NCBI RefSeq assembly: GCF_932294415.1
Contig: NC_065538.1
Location: forward strand, 12,034,330-12,098,329
Source of the DNA: Quercus robur
Taxonomy: Eukaryota > Streptophyta > Magnoliopsida > Fagales > Fagaceae
Direction of reading: 5' to 3'
Length of the DNA: 64,000 nucleotides
The first letter of the stretch is position 1, and the number at the start of each line of letters is the position of its first letter. The translations under genes and the position numbers were made by a program. Positions 63,594 through 64,000 of this stretch are shown here, one piece after another. The notes under the pieces were generated by a model. That model was not told the origin of the DNA. It did no database searches and saw only the letters and a program-made list of their open reading frames with translations.

Positions 63594-64000
63594 TGGTTGC
63601 CTTTGGCAATTCGTAACAAAAAGGGAGAGTAGGTTTAGGTTTAGGTTTGGGTGATGGCTCTTGTATTTAGGGGGGGTAGAGAGTTTTTGTATTTAGGGGG
63701 AGTTGCTTAGATTTTGAGACAAGAGATTTTGATGTATTTTTCTTTTCTCATTGTTTTGAGGTATATATGTTTTGTTTTCTTGTTCTTGTTTCACAAACAT
63801 TGTTGGTTCATTAACTATGATAGTATATTTGACATTTATACATTTGATATTCTGTCTATTTTTCATGTTTTGTGAATTTAAGTTCAGTTTTTATTTATTG
63901 GTTTTGTACTGTATTTTCCACATATGCGTTTATGGTTTGTTTTCAGTGTTTCAAGAATTTATAGGTTAATTCTTTCAATAGCTGCTATCTATACTAGCAA
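63594..64000 (+). other. 3' region of copy 2 with the conserved purine block
   Basis: Within ten bases of the TAA stop, CCTTTGGCAATTCGTAAC is followed by AAAAAGGGAGAG (63598-63628), the same block as in elements A, B and C. Purine words TTTAGGGGGGG and TTTAGGGGGAG follow at 63666-63708. The rest matches 59172-59380 and runs off the window. Confidence 0.7.

Overview
The window looks like nuclear DNA from a eudicot plant, most likely a long-lived woody rosid (a guess from the style of its repeats, not proven). It is AT-rich with long A/T runs. It carries plant-type CACTA, hAT, PIF/Harbinger and Stowaway elements, tRNA-derived SINEs, L1 and RTE LINEs, Ty1/copia-like LTR elements primed by initiator-tRNA(Met), and a decayed copy of chloroplast atpI. 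The only gene I consider clearly intact and cellular is an F-box protein on the minus strand (17874-19244), with a TATA box upstream and a poly(A) signal downstream. A possible terminal exon of an unknown host gene sits at 8756-9004, against the end of the CACTA element.

1-8757 is one CACTA element. It runs off the left edge and ends at a CACTACAAAAAAG terminus. Its TNP2-type transposase, read right to left, is broken by stops, frameshifts, a scrap of copia reverse transcriptase and a 1.54-kb PIF/Harbinger-like insertion. More MITEs are nested in its 5' part. 9-17 kb holds a SINE, an L1 ORF1 pseudogene, an L1 ORF2 tail, an RTE reverse transcriptase pseudogene and tandem repeats. 17.6-19.3 kb is the F-box gene. 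19.6-26 kb is dense in small DNA transposons and also holds the plastid atpI fragment, itself split by a SINE. 26-30 kb is degenerate LTR-type material.

30-64 kb is dominated by a related set of non-autonomous LTR retrotransposons. They have LTRs, a Met-tRNA primer site, a polypurine tract and a gag-like protein with two CCHC knuckles, but no protease, integrase or reverse transcriptase. I call them A (30084-35089), B (38768-45141, one LTR truncated) and C (47038-54676). C has 1110-bp LTRs that look almost identical and a perfect 5-bp target duplication. It also encodes a second intact protein resembling the 'putative plant transposon protein' domain (PF20167). Two older plus-strand copies of that second gene lie at 46779-55405 (split by C) and 62442-63593. 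A 3.57-kb solo gypsy-type LTR (55600-59166) and a 1.45-kb solo copia-type LTR (36995-38443) interrupt older elements.

The most interesting system is this modular gag + PF20167 family. It shows a conserved purine-rich block just after the second gene, palindromic CpG clusters in both LTRs and the inter-ORF leader, and insertion of one member into the second gene of a relative. All domain names come from reading motifs by eye; no database search was run.
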